Part shown: positions 16,904-23,312 of the stretch, piece after piece | Layout of the letters: every line of letters starts with the position of its first letter | Position numbering within the stretch: position 1 is the stretch's first letter | Origin: JBKQHQ01 sp052148715 | GTDB taxonomy: Bacteria > Pseudomonadota > Alphaproteobacteria > Rhizobiales > Xanthobacteraceae | Assembly: GCA_052148715.1 (NCBI GenBank) | Contig: JBKQHQ010000181.1 | Coordinates: 1-37,758, forward strand | Direction: 5' to 3' | Length of the DNA stretch: 37,758 nt | Notes under the pieces: generated by a model | The model's input: the letters and a program-made list of their open reading frames with translations, nothing else | Databases searched by the model: none | What the model was told of the DNA's origin: nothing | Program-made: the position numbers and the translations under genes

Positions 16904-17381
16904 CTCTTCGATGACCACCGACCGAGCGACCCACCGCAGCGCGCATGACGATTACCGCTGGGAGGGCGTGGATTGTCGCCCCTACAAGGAGGAGCAGGAC
17001 GCGCCGTTCAAGACCATCACGCGGCAGGTGCTGTTTGCCGATCCGCGGATGCGCTCGGAGCTGCGCTACTTCGAGATCGCGCCGGGCGGTTTTTCGACGC
17101 TTGAGCGCCACGAGCACATGCATGCGGTGCTGATCTTGCGCGGACGCGGCCATTGCCTTGTCGGCAGCGACGTGCGGCGCCTCGAAACCAACGACCTCGT
17201 CACGGTGTCGGCCTGGACCTGGCACCAGTTCCGCGCGACCTTGGGCGAGCCGCTCGGCTTCCTCTGCATGGTCAACGCCGAGCGCGACCGCCCGCAGTTG
17301 CCGACGCCGGATGAGCTGGCGGCCCTGCAGGCCAACCCCGAGATTGCGGCGTTCTTGCGCAATCGTCCGGACGCGGCGTAA
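16896..17381 (+). CDS. Cupin protein overlapping the RuBisCO-like gene
   Basis: The 161-residue single-domain cupin has motif 1 as PGGFSTLERHEHMHAVLILRGRG, with metal-ligand candidates His72, His74 and His76, and motif 2 ending in TWHQFRA (His110). Its ATG lies inside the end of the RuBisCO-like gene (8-base overlap) with AGGA 7 bases upstream, so the two are translationally coupled. In Rhodospirillum rubrum a manganese-dependent cupin next to the RuBisCO-like protein releases methanethiol from 5-methylthioxylulose-1-phosphate to give deoxyxylulose-5-phosphate. The same role is proposed here from context and motif resemblance. It is not proven, because cupins are functionally diverse. Confidence 0.88.
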   Translation: MSDSSMTTDRATHRSAHDDYRWEGVDCRPYKEEQDAPFKTITRQVLFADPRMRSELRYFEIAPGGFSTLERHEHMHAVLILRGRGHCLVGSDVRRLETNDLVTVSAWTWHQFRATLGEPLGFLCMVNAERDRPQLPTPDELAALQANPEIAAFLRNRPDAA

Positions 17382-17404
17382 GGGCGGGTTGATCGGCGGA
17401 CGCT

Positions 17405-17474
17405 TAACGACTCATCAGCAATAATAACGAGTCTCGGCTCGCTTCGATCGTCTCGGAAGAGGCCCTAACGAGTC
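17405..17474. repeat. Three spaced 9-mers, possible operator
   Basis: TAACGACTC at 17405-17413, TAACGAGTC at 17425-17433 and TAACGAGTC at 17466-17474 lie before the second cupin gene (start 17526). Their starts are 20 and 41 bases apart, close to two and four helical turns. The first copy can also pair with the last (ACGACTC/GAGTCGT). This could be a multi-site operator; chance cannot be excluded. Confidence 0.35.
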
Positions 17475-17525
17475 GTAAGGGTTTCTGCTCCAATTGTGGC
17501 GCCCGTGTCTTTGTGGGGGCGTTCG

Positions 17526-18065
17526 ATGCTGAAACAGATTATTACCGCCAGTCCAGTCGAGATCGAGCTCGGCCCATCGCCATTTCCCGACGAATGGGTG
17601 CTCGTGGGGCGTCCGCAGGCCCGCGCCAAGGAAATCGCCCGCAGCCACGACGGCACCATGCGGGTGATCGTGTGGTCGTGCAGCCAGGGCCAATTCCGCT
17701 GGCAATACCTGGTTGACGAGATGCTGCAGGTTCTGTCCGGCGAGGTGTTCATCACCGACCACACTGACACCGAACGCCGCCTCGGTCCTGGTGATACGGC
17801 CTTCTTTCCGGCCGGCTGCTGGAGCGTTTGGAGGGTCACGCAGGACGTGCGAAAGGTGGCGGTCTGTCACGTGCCGGTGCCGCGAGCGGTCGGCTTCGCT
17901 CTGCGGGCATGGAATTGGCTGAACCGCTCTCTGCAGACGCAACTTGGTCTGAGAGCCGGGCCTACCGCTGCACCGAGCGGTTTACTGGGCCAGCCTTCCG
18001 ATCAGGAAGTCGCCGCTCCGGCCTTTGCCAAGGCCGCGCGCCGGATGACGCCCGACCGTCGGTAA
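17526..18065 (+). CDS. Cupin-fold protein (ureidoglycine-hydrolase-like cupin, DUF861 type)
   Basis: The 179-residue protein has one cupin domain. WSCSQGQFRWQYLVDEMLQVLSGEVFITDHTDTERRLGPGDTAFFPAGCWSVWRV has the 'W..G.F......DE....L.G....T..G.......GD...FP.G....W.V' layout of the (S)-ureidoglycine aminohydrolase-like cupins. A proline/alanine-rich tail follows that is probably disordered. It lacks the multi-histidine motif of the upstream cupin, so metal binding is doubtful. The ATG at 17526 follows GGGGG; a GTG ten codons earlier is the alternative. A strong terminator follows. No purine-catabolism gene is nearby, so the role is unknown. Confidence 0.82.
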   Translation: MLKQIITASPVEIELGPSPFPDEWVLVGRPQARAKEIARSHDGTMRVIVWSCSQGQFRWQYLVDEMLQVLSGEVFITDHTDTERRLGPGDTAFFPAGCWSVWRVTQDVRKVAVCHVPVPRAVGFALRAWNWLNRSLQTQLGLRAGPTAAPSGLLGQPSDQEVAAPAFAKAARRMTPDRR

Positions 18066-18084
18066 GCACGCCGCCGCATTTATG

Positions 18085-18116
18085 AAAAAGGCCGCATCGC
18101 GAACGACGCGGCCTTT
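18085..18116. terminator. Bidirectional intrinsic terminator
   Basis: AAAGGCCGC (18087-18095) and GCGGCCTTT (18108-18116) form a 9-bp perfect stem with a 12-base loop. The plus strand runs into TTTCTCC and the minus strand into a five-U run, serving both the cupin gene on the left and the convergent slipin gene on the right. Confidence 0.8.
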
Positions 18117-18177
18117 CTCCCTCCGTTGTTGTCGCCGGTGCGCCCGCACGCGCGAGCCGACGCCCGTTTGGCGAGGC

Positions 18178-19326
18178 TCAGGTCGTCTCGGGCACCTTCA
18201 GGCGCACGAGCTTGCTGAGCAGCGCATCGAGACCCTGGCCCTCGCCGGCGTGGAGATCGATGCGGCCGACCTTCTCCACCAGCCGCTCGAGGCTCTCGAG
18301 CTCCTTGAGCCGCAGGAGGAGCGGGTTGTCCTCCATCAGCTTGGCGGTGTTGAGCAGCGAGCGGGTTGCCGCCGTCTCCTCCTGCCGGCGGATCAGGTTC
18401 GCCTTCGCGGTCCGCTCCGCCTCCACCACCTTGTTCACGAGCTCGCGGATCTCGCCGGGAAGGATCACATCCTTCACGCCGAGCTCGGTGACCTCGATGC
18501 CGGTCTCGGCGAGGCGCTCGCGCACGTAGGCGCGCAGCTCCGCGTCGAGGACGCTCTTGGCCGAGAGCACTTCGTCGAGCGTGCGCGATGCGACCGCCTC
18601 ACGGATCGCGAACTGGACGAGGCGGTAGAGCCAAGCGTCCACGTCCACGACCGTGCTCGCCACGCGCTCCGGATCGACGATCCGGCGGAACGAGGTGAGC
18701 GTCACCCGCAGCGCGATGCGGTCCTTGGTCAGCATCTCCTGCGCGGTGATCTCGACCGCCTGTGGCCGGAGATCGAGGCGCTTCACCTCGACCTTGCGTC
18801 CGACCGTCCAGTAGGCGTGCCGTCCCGGAGCGAGCCGCTCGATCAGACGTCCCTCGACGTAGAGGAGACCCACCTCGTGGTTCTCGACCACGGTCTCGGC
18901 GACGTGCGGGTTGCGCGCCCGCTCAACCATCGCGAGATGCCGTGCGGCCACCTTCGGATCGCTCGCCACGTTGATGCGCTCGACATCGACGCGGGTCACG
19001 ACCTTCCAGAACACGCGCGCCTGCCATGGTCCAAGCAGATGCGCGGGCCGGCCATCGAGGCTGACGATGGCGACCTCGTCGGCACCGGTCTCGACCGCCT
19101 CGAACAGCTGTGCCGCAAGCTGCGGCTGTGCCGCCCGCAGCACGACGTAACGGTCGGCCGCGATCTCGGCGCGCACGACCGGGGTGAGTTCGACCGCGAT
19201 CTGCTTCGCCGGGTCGAACAGCCGGTGCAGGCCCGGTCCAAGCACTTGCTCGAACCGGCCGTTGCGCGTCAGCAGGGCGCGCTCGCCGTCCTTGACGGTG
19301 ACGCGCCGGAACAGAAGGTGCGCCAT
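18178..19326 (-). CDS. Slipin / SPFH (band 7) domain protein
   Basis: The 382-residue protein has an N-terminal lead-in ERALLTRNGRFEQVLGPGLHRLFDP, repeated in spirit at about 150-185 (EVGLLYVEGRLIERLAPGRHAYW). The SPFH core follows (KVEVKRLDLRPQAVEITAQEMLTKDRIALRVTLTSFRRIVDP), and then a helical oligomerisation tail EIRELVNKVVEAERTAKANLIRRQEETAATRSLLNTAKLMEDNP. There is no membrane hairpin, unlike classical stomatins. Slipins of this soluble type recur in bacterial RtcR/RtcB RNA-repair loci beside tRNA-like RNAs, and here tRNA-like sequences lie about 330 bases upstream on the same strand. The ATG at 19326 has GGAG 9 bases upstream and is preferred to one 5 codons earlier. A terminator follows. 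Confidence 0.9.
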   Translation of the reverse strand: MAHLLFRRVTVKDGERALLTRNGRFEQVLGPGLHRLFDPAKQIAVELTPVVRAEIAADRYVVLRAAQPQLAAQLFEAVETGADEVAIVSLDGRPAHLLGPWQARVFWKVVTRVDVERINVASDPKVAARHLAMVERARNPHVAETVVENHEVGLLYVEGRLIERLAPGRHAYWTVGRKVEVKRLDLRPQAVEITAQEMLTKDRIALRVTLTSFRRIVDPERVASTVVDVDAWLYRLVQFAIREAVASRTLDEVLSAKSVLDAELRAYVRERLAETGIEVTELGVKDVILPGEIRELVNKVVEAERTAKANLIRRQEETAATRSLLNTAKLMEDNPLLLRLKELESLERLVEKVGRIDLHAGEGQGLDALLSKLVRLKVPETT

Positions 19327-19341
19327 GGCACAATACTCCAT

Positions 19342-19656
19342 CTTGGCCTCGCGGCGGCGCCGGGAGGGCTTTTCGTTTCAGATCGAGGATGTGGGTTCCG
19401 GACGCGTCTTCCCGCTGGAACGGCGGGCCGGGGGCTTGAGCCCGAGCCGACGCCGAGCGCATGCGTCCGCTGCCGTGCAAGCACGGACGGCAAACGATGT
19501 GCGCGGCAGCGGCGCGGGCGGTATCCGCCCCGGCACAGAGCCGGTCTCACGGTGTCTAGGTGCGGGCGAAAGGCCTTTCGGCCGAGCGACCGGACCGCGA
19601 CTGAAGCGCGCGTCCGGTCCCCTTCAGGGAGTCAGCTTAACAGGCTGGACCGAAGC
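19342..19656 (-). other. Hairpin-rich untranslated region between tRNA-like sequences and slipin
   Basis: No gene is supported here. Foldable elements follow one another: CCCGC/GCGGG (19411-19427); GGGC-TTGA-GCCC (19432-19443); CCGCTGCCG (19467-19475) with CGGCAGCGG (19504-19512), a 9-bp stem enclosing CCGTGCAAGCACGG; the 14-bp palindrome CGAAAGGCCTTTCG (19567-19580); and ACCGGACCGCG with CGCG-C-GTCCGGT (19589-19618), an 11-bp stem with one bulge. This density exceeds ordinary leader DNA, although the high GC makes some hairpins expected. It could be the slipin leader, a processed trailer of the tRNA-like transcript, or a separate RNA. Confidence 0.45.
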
Positions 19657-19730
19657 GCTGTGGAACGGGATTCGAACCCGTGACCCGATGCGTATCAGGC
19701 ATCTGCTCTAACCATCTGAGCTATCCTCAA
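19657..19730 (-). tRNA. tRNA-Ile(GAU)-like sequence, probably variant
   Basis: The minus strand folds as a tRNA. The D arm is GCTC-AGATGGTTA-GAGC. The anticodon arm is GATGC-CTGATAC-GCATC with anticodon GAT, a U at position 33 and an A at 37. The variable loop has 5 bases and the T arm is ACGGG-TTCGAAT-CCCGT. The D arm matches ordinary rRNA-operon tRNA-Ile. Departures are an A-A mismatch in the acceptor stem (TTGAGGA against TCCACAG), a 5' U and no encoded CCA. Its 5' base abuts the CCA of the tRNA-like sequence upstream with no spacer. It may be a true but unusual tRNA, a decayed copy, or a regulatory tRNA mimic. Confidence 0.65.
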
Positions 19731-19803
19731 TGGAACCGTCGACCGGACTCGAACCGGCAACCTCCGGGTTTCCCCGGCGCTCTTACCCAAGAGCTTCGTC
19801 GGC
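19731..19803 (-). tRNA. tRNA-like sequence with encoded CCA and defective anticodon loop
   Basis: The minus strand reads acceptor GCCGACG, D arm GCTC-TTGGGTAA-GAGC, an anticodon arm GCCGG-GGAAAC-CCGGA, T arm GCCGG-TTCGAGT-CCGGT, then acceptor CGACGGT, discriminator T and CCA. D and T arms are canonical. The anticodon loop has only six bases and no U33 (GAA, if read as Phe), and the acceptor stem has one A-A mismatch. It is unlikely to decode. Retention of the elbow and CCA would keep it visible to tRNA-processing or repair enzymes. It directly precedes the Ile-like sequence with no spacer. Confidence 0.55.
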
Positions 19804-19805
19804 AA

Positions 19806-19889
19806 CCTTCGTTTGGCGAAACACGGACACGCAAAGCGCACCGCGCCAGCCGGGATCTCAACGAGCCCGGACCCAAGGCCGAGCGAAGG
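19806..19889 (-). ncRNA. Possible 84-nt structured RNA upstream of the tRNA-like pair
   Basis: On the minus strand CCTTCG (19889-19884) pairs with CGAAGG (19811-19806), closing an 84-base unit that ends 2 bases before the first tRNA-like sequence. Inside, CCGGG-CTC-GTT-GAG-AT-CCCGG gives a firm internal hairpin. A closed stem with internal loops joined to tRNA-like modules recalls bacterial Y RNAs (YrlA type), but this is a resemblance in outline only. A decayed third tRNA is the alternative. Confidence 0.3.
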
Positions 19890-19896
19890 AGGGGTG

Positions 19897-19925
19897 CTTA
19901 TGATCGAAATCAGATGAAAAGGCAA
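19897..19925 (-). promoter_or_regulatory. Possible promoter for the tRNA-like transcript
   Basis: On the minus strand TTGCCT and CATAAG are separated by 17 bases inside an AT-rich patch, about 90 bases upstream of the first tRNA-like sequence and just upstream of the 84-nt unit. Both boxes are partial matches to the sigma-70 consensus. Confidence 0.35.
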
Positions 19926-20076
19926 GAGAAAAAATATGTTTTAGATCACTCTAACACATTTGCGAGCTTCGATGTTGCGCCACAGGCACAGCGGCGCGTA
20001 CAGAAACTAAAACATGACCATGCGTTAACGTGAGGTTTGTTCGTATGGTGTTTTTTCAACGGAAATATGACAAAAT

Positions 20077-20757
20077 CTAGACGCTCTCGCTCCAATCATC
20101 ATCCACTATCATAAACTCAGCCGAAGAGTCAGCGTCGATAGCTGGTGCGTCCGTAACGGAAACCAAGTAGTCGAAGCCGTCACTCCCGAGGCGTTCTTGC
20201 AGTTGCTCCACTCGACGGCTCGTCTGCGACAGCGAATCCGATGGACTGGAAATATAGAACGGCTTGCCCTCGCGGCCGAAGAGGAAGGCGACGTCGCAGG
20301 TTTCCGGCTTCACTTCGCCGAACAGGCGCTCCACCGCCGCAAAGTCCCGATGCGTCGGGAAGCCGATTGAGCCCGCCCAGGCGGCAAGGTCGCGGACCAG
20401 CTTGCGCCCGTATGCGGGATCGACCGGCGTCGAGGGCATTGCTTGCATACGCATTTCGAACTGATCGCCGTCGATCTCCACAAATGCGGCATCCTTGACG
20501 CCGAGGCAAAACACATCGAGGAAGAATATGCCGACGGTGAGGTGGTCCGACGTCCGTCCCCGGGCCAGAACAAACACCCCGGCTCCCATCTCGAACAATC
20601 GATCGCTGAGCAAGCAGTGCTGGATCGGCAAACCCGCGGCGCGGCGCACCCGCTCTGGCAACGTCGTTGCAAGCGCCTCCGCTTTGCGTTTTTCCGCCAC
20701 TACGGCCTTGCGGCGCAGTGCCTTGGCGGCGCGCCGAGCCGCAATGTTCTTTCCCAT
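20077..20757 (-). CDS. Conserved hypothetical protein with basic N-terminus
   Basis: The 226-residue protein begins with a strongly basic helix (MGKNIAARRAAKALRRKAVVAEKRKAE in pieces, about 1-27) that could bind nucleic acid. A compact domain follows with HCLLSDRLFEMGAGVFVLARGR, LTVGIFFLDVFCLGVKDAAFVEID and PAYGRKLVRDLAAWAGSIGFPTHRDFAAVERLFGEV in pieces. The tail is acidic (VDDDWSES). I cannot name the family, though the central 'DVFCLGVKDA' block looks conserved. The ATG at 20757 has GGGAGG 6 bases upstream. It is upstream of, and on the same strand as, the tRNA-like/slipin region, with 273 bases between, so a functional link is possible but unproven. Confidence 0.85.
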   Translation of the reverse strand: MGKNIAARRAAKALRRKAVVAEKRKAEALATTLPERVRRAAGLPIQHCLLSDRLFEMGAGVFVLARGRTSDHLTVGIFFLDVFCLGVKDAAFVEIDGDQFEMRMQAMPSTPVDPAYGRKLVRDLAAWAGSIGFPTHRDFAAVERLFGEVKPETCDVAFLFGREGKPFYISSPSDSLSQTSRRVEQLQERLGSDGFDYLVSVTDAPAIDADSSAEFMIVDDDWSESV

Positions 20758-20886
20758 GGCAAGCCTCCCAATTTGGATTCGGCCCACCGTGCCACCAGTT
20801 GTGGCGGCACCAAGGTAAGCATCTACGCATTCACCGAATTTTTCGTGAGGCTGCTGCCCGGACCGGCTAGGCAGGTGCGGGTTCTT

Positions 20887-21747
20887 TCACGCCGCCGCGG
20901 GCAGGCTGGCGAGCCGCGCGCTCTCCTGCCAAAGCCGCCGCGCCGCCGCATCGTCCTCGGCCGCCGGCGAAGGCGTGGCGAGGGCGCACTTGGCGAAATA
21001 TTTTCCGCTGGTGCCTTCGACCTCCGGCGATGTCGCCACGTGGACCGTGGTCAACGCGCCGCGCTCGGGCGAGATCGCGAACAGGCTCTTGGCGAGCGCG
21101 ATGCCGACGCGGATCAGCCCGCCGTTCGCGTCGCCGAAGCGGGTTGCGACAAAGCCGGAATGCAGGCAATTGGCGGTCACGCCGGTGCCCGCAAGCCGCC
21201 GCGCCAATTCGCGCGTGAACAGAATATTGCACAGCTTCGATCGGCCATAAGCGGTGAAGCCGCGATAGTTGTGCTCGTACTGCAGGTCGTCGAAGTCGAG
21301 CTTGGCGCCGCGATGGGCTTCCGATGCGACATTGACGATGCGCGCCGGCGCCGATGCGGCGAGCCGTTGGCGCAGCGCCTCGGTCAGCACGAAGTAGGCC
21401 ATATGATTGAGCGCGAAGGTGCGTTCCAGGCCGTCCGCGGTCACCGCGCGCTGCTGAAAGAGCGCACCGGCGTTGTTGATGAGGATATCGATGCGCGGCA
21501 GCGCGGCGCTGAGCTCGCTCCCCAAGCGCCGCATTTCGTCGAGGCTCGACAGATCCGCATAGTGCATTTCGGCCTGCAGGCGGGGCGCCCGCGAGCGCAG
21601 CTGCGCCAACGCGGCGTCGCCGCGGGCGCGGTCCCGCCCGACAAGCACCAGTCGGAAGCCGCGCGCCGCCACGGCGTGCGCCGTCGTCAAACCGAGGCCC
21701 GAGGTGGCACCGGTGATCACGCAGATTTTGCCCTCGATGCCCGCCAA
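20887..21747 (-). CDS. Short-chain dehydrogenase/reductase (retinol-dehydrogenase-like)
   Basis: The 286-residue classical SDR of the retinol-dehydrogenase-like subgroup has the dinucleotide motif TGATSGLG near 13-20, DLSSLDEMR, the NNAG motif (ILINNAGALF), catalytic Ser in VNVASEAH and YGRSK as the YxxxK pair. It should use NADP(H) on a lipophilic alcohol or ketone. The start is taken as the TTG at 21747, because GGAG stands 9 bases upstream and the sequence from there is normal for the fold. The longer open frame upstream is antisense to nothing conserved and overlaps the Kazal gene in another frame. It lies 58 bases downstream of that gene and is probably co-transcribed. Confidence 0.9.
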   Translation of the reverse strand: MAGIEGKICVITGATSGLGLTTAHAVAARGFRLVLVGRDRARGDAALAQLRSRAPRLQAEMHYADLSSLDEMRRLGSELSAALPRIDILINNAGALFQQRAVTADGLERTFALNHMAYFVLTEALRQRLAASAPARIVNVASEAHRGAKLDFDDLQYEHNYRGFTAYGRSKLCNILFTRELARRLAGTGVTANCLHSGFVATRFGDANGGLIRVGIALAKSLFAISPERGALTTVHVATSPEVEGTSGKYFAKCALATPSPAAEDDAAARRLWQESARLASLPAAA

Positions 21748-21805
21748 TGCTTTGTTCTCCAAACCGGCTTCTTCTATTGCGGAGATTAGGCGTTTTCCGA
21801 GTGAA

Positions 21806-22114
21806 TCAGCACGGTCCGTCGTGATCTTTCGCCGCCCCGCTCGCGCGCCGGACGCAATCATTGGCATAGGTTTTCCGGTCGCATCCGCAGACAGGCAGAT
21901 AGATTTGCGCGCATATCTCGGGTGCTTTGGCGCAGGTTCCCACCGCATCGGCTGTACGGCACTGCCCGGCCGCCATCTCGCAGAACAGGCCGGTGTCACA
22001 GCGCAACCCGGCAATGCCTCCGCACATTTGCCCCAGCGGGACCGCGCCGGCGGTGTGGCCCGCCAATGCGGCAAGACCGGCGGCGATCAGCAACTTGCGT
22101 AACGACCCCCTCAT
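21806..22114 (-). CDS. Secreted Kazal-type protease inhibitor-like protein
   Basis: The 102-residue secreted protein has a signal peptide (about 1-24, LLIAAGLAALAGHTAGA), a cysteine-rich middle (CGGIAGLRCDTGLFCEMAAGQC) and a C-terminal Kazal domain. The signature of that domain is IYLPVCGCDRKTYANDCVRRASGAAKDHDGPC in pieces, with its spaced cysteines. Kazal domains inhibit serine proteases; in bacteria their targets are mostly unknown. The start codon overlaps the stop of the upstream amidohydrolase gene (ATGA overlap), so translation is coupled. The pairing with an amidohydrolase is odd and its reason is unclear. Confidence 0.88.
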   Translation of the reverse strand: MRGSLRKLLIAAGLAALAGHTAGAVPLGQMCGGIAGLRCDTGLFCEMAAGQCRTADAVGTCAKAPEICAQIYLPVCGCDRKTYANDCVRRASGAAKDHDGPC

Positions 22115-23103
22115 TTCTTGAGCCGTAGCAGCCGGTCGGCGTTGGCATAAGCGATTTTCTCGATGTCCGCCGGCGCGAGCGGGAGGCTGTCGAGATACTT
22201 TTTGCCCGTCTCGTTGCTGCTATAAGGATAGTCGATCGAGAACATCACCCGGTCGATGCCAAAGGTGTCGATCGTCGCCCGCAGCGGCGGCCAAGTGAAC
22301 ATGCCGCTGGTCGTGACATGCACCTGGTCGCGCAAGGTCTGCTGCACCGAGCGGCGCATGCCGACGAACTCCGGAGCAAAGATACCGTCACATCGCGCCA
22401 TCATCATCGGCAGCATCTCGCCCATATGCCCGATGATGATTTGCAGCTTGGGATAACGGTCGAGCGTGCCGGTCACGATCAGCCGCAAGGTGTGGATTGC
22501 CGTCTCCGCATGCCAGCCGAAGCCAGCGGTCGCGAGCAGAAAGTCGGCCGCGGGCGACATTTCGGCGTAATAGACATCACGCACGGCCTTAGGCGGAATT
22601 CCCGGATGCAGATAAAGCGCGACGTTGAGCTTTTCGGCACGCGCCAGGATGGGGGCGAATTGCTTGTCGTCCAGGAAGCGGTCTTTGGTCACGCCGTTGA
22701 TTAGGGCGCCGCAAAAGCCGAGCTCCTTGACGCTGCGTTCCAGCTCGTCGGCGGCGGCCTCGGGCGCGGTCATCGGTAGATGCGCGAAAGCGGCGAACCG
22801 CGTCGGATGCGCCTTCACCTTCTCGAAGATGGCGTTGTTGTAATCGCGCGCCAGCGCGATGCCCGCATCGCCGTCGACGAGATCCGCGCCGGGACCCGAC
22901 ACCGACAGGACCTGCATGGTAATCCCGCTCTCGTCCATCGACCTGAGACGGCCTTCAGCCACGTCCTCGAGCCGCCGCGGCAGGTCCTCCATGCCTGGCC
23001 GACGCCCATGCGGTACGAAGCCGCGCCGGGCAATCGCAGCCTTGTCGATGCGGTTGGTGATTGCGGCAAAGCTGAAGTGCTCTTCGAGCGTGACGGTGCG
23101 CAT
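22111..23103 (-). CDS. Amidohydrolase-2 family protein (decarboxylase-like)
   Basis: The 330-residue TIM-barrel metalloenzyme is of the ACMSD/gamma-resorcylate decarboxylase group. The N-terminal metal site is the TLEEHF motif (Glu8, His9), replacing the HxH of hydrolases, which favours a non-oxidative decarboxylase. Later ligands are in LYLHPGIPP, the IIGHMGEMLP block and SIDYPY near the C-terminus. Blocks LEDVAEGRLRSMDESGITMQVLS and FAAFAHLPM are typical. The ATG at 23103 has GAGGGAG upstream; the longer frame adds a low-complexity leader. It heads an apparent operon with the Kazal-like and SDR genes and is divergent from DUF763. Confidence 0.92.
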   Translation of the reverse strand: MRTVTLEEHFSFAAITNRIDKAAIARRGFVPHGRRPGMEDLPRRLEDVAEGRLRSMDESGITMQVLSVSGPGADLVDGDAGIALARDYNNAIFEKVKAHPTRFAAFAHLPMTAPEAAADELERSVKELGFCGALINGVTKDRFLDDKQFAPILARAEKLNVALYLHPGIPPKAVRDVYYAEMSPAADFLLATAGFGWHAETAIHTLRLIVTGTLDRYPKLQIIIGHMGEMLPMMMARCDGIFAPEFVGMRRSVQQTLRDQVHVTTSGMFTWPPLRATIDTFGIDRVMFSIDYPYSSNETGKKYLDSLPLAPADIEKIAYANADRLLRLKK

Positions 23104-23312
23104 GGTTGCTCCCTCGGGGTGGCATGGTGACGGGATGGGTATGACTCGGCCGCGACAATGATCCCTGGCCCGCATTCATGCAACCGCCCCACGGCGTGTC
23201 TCGCGGTGATGGCCGGGGTCCGGCACTATCGCCGGCCGCACGGATCCCTATAGTGCGGGCCATTCGGGGACCCGAGCCGGTCCGCGCGCTCGCGGAATGG
23301 TGGAACTGATTG

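Noticed and set aside
19490..19504. Firm sigma-54 promoter call for slipin
   Set aside because: The -24 element lacks one of the two essential G residues. It is kept only as a weak note in a finding.
18082..19683. 533-codon plus-strand frame
   Set aside because: It is the complement of the slipin gene, histidine- and arginine-rich as GC-rich antisense frames are, with no recognisable domain.
19658..19803. Ordinary decoding tRNA genes
   Set aside because: Acceptor mismatches, absence of CCA in one, a 6-base anticodon loop without U33 in the other and the lack of spacer make normal function doubtful. They are listed as tRNA-like.
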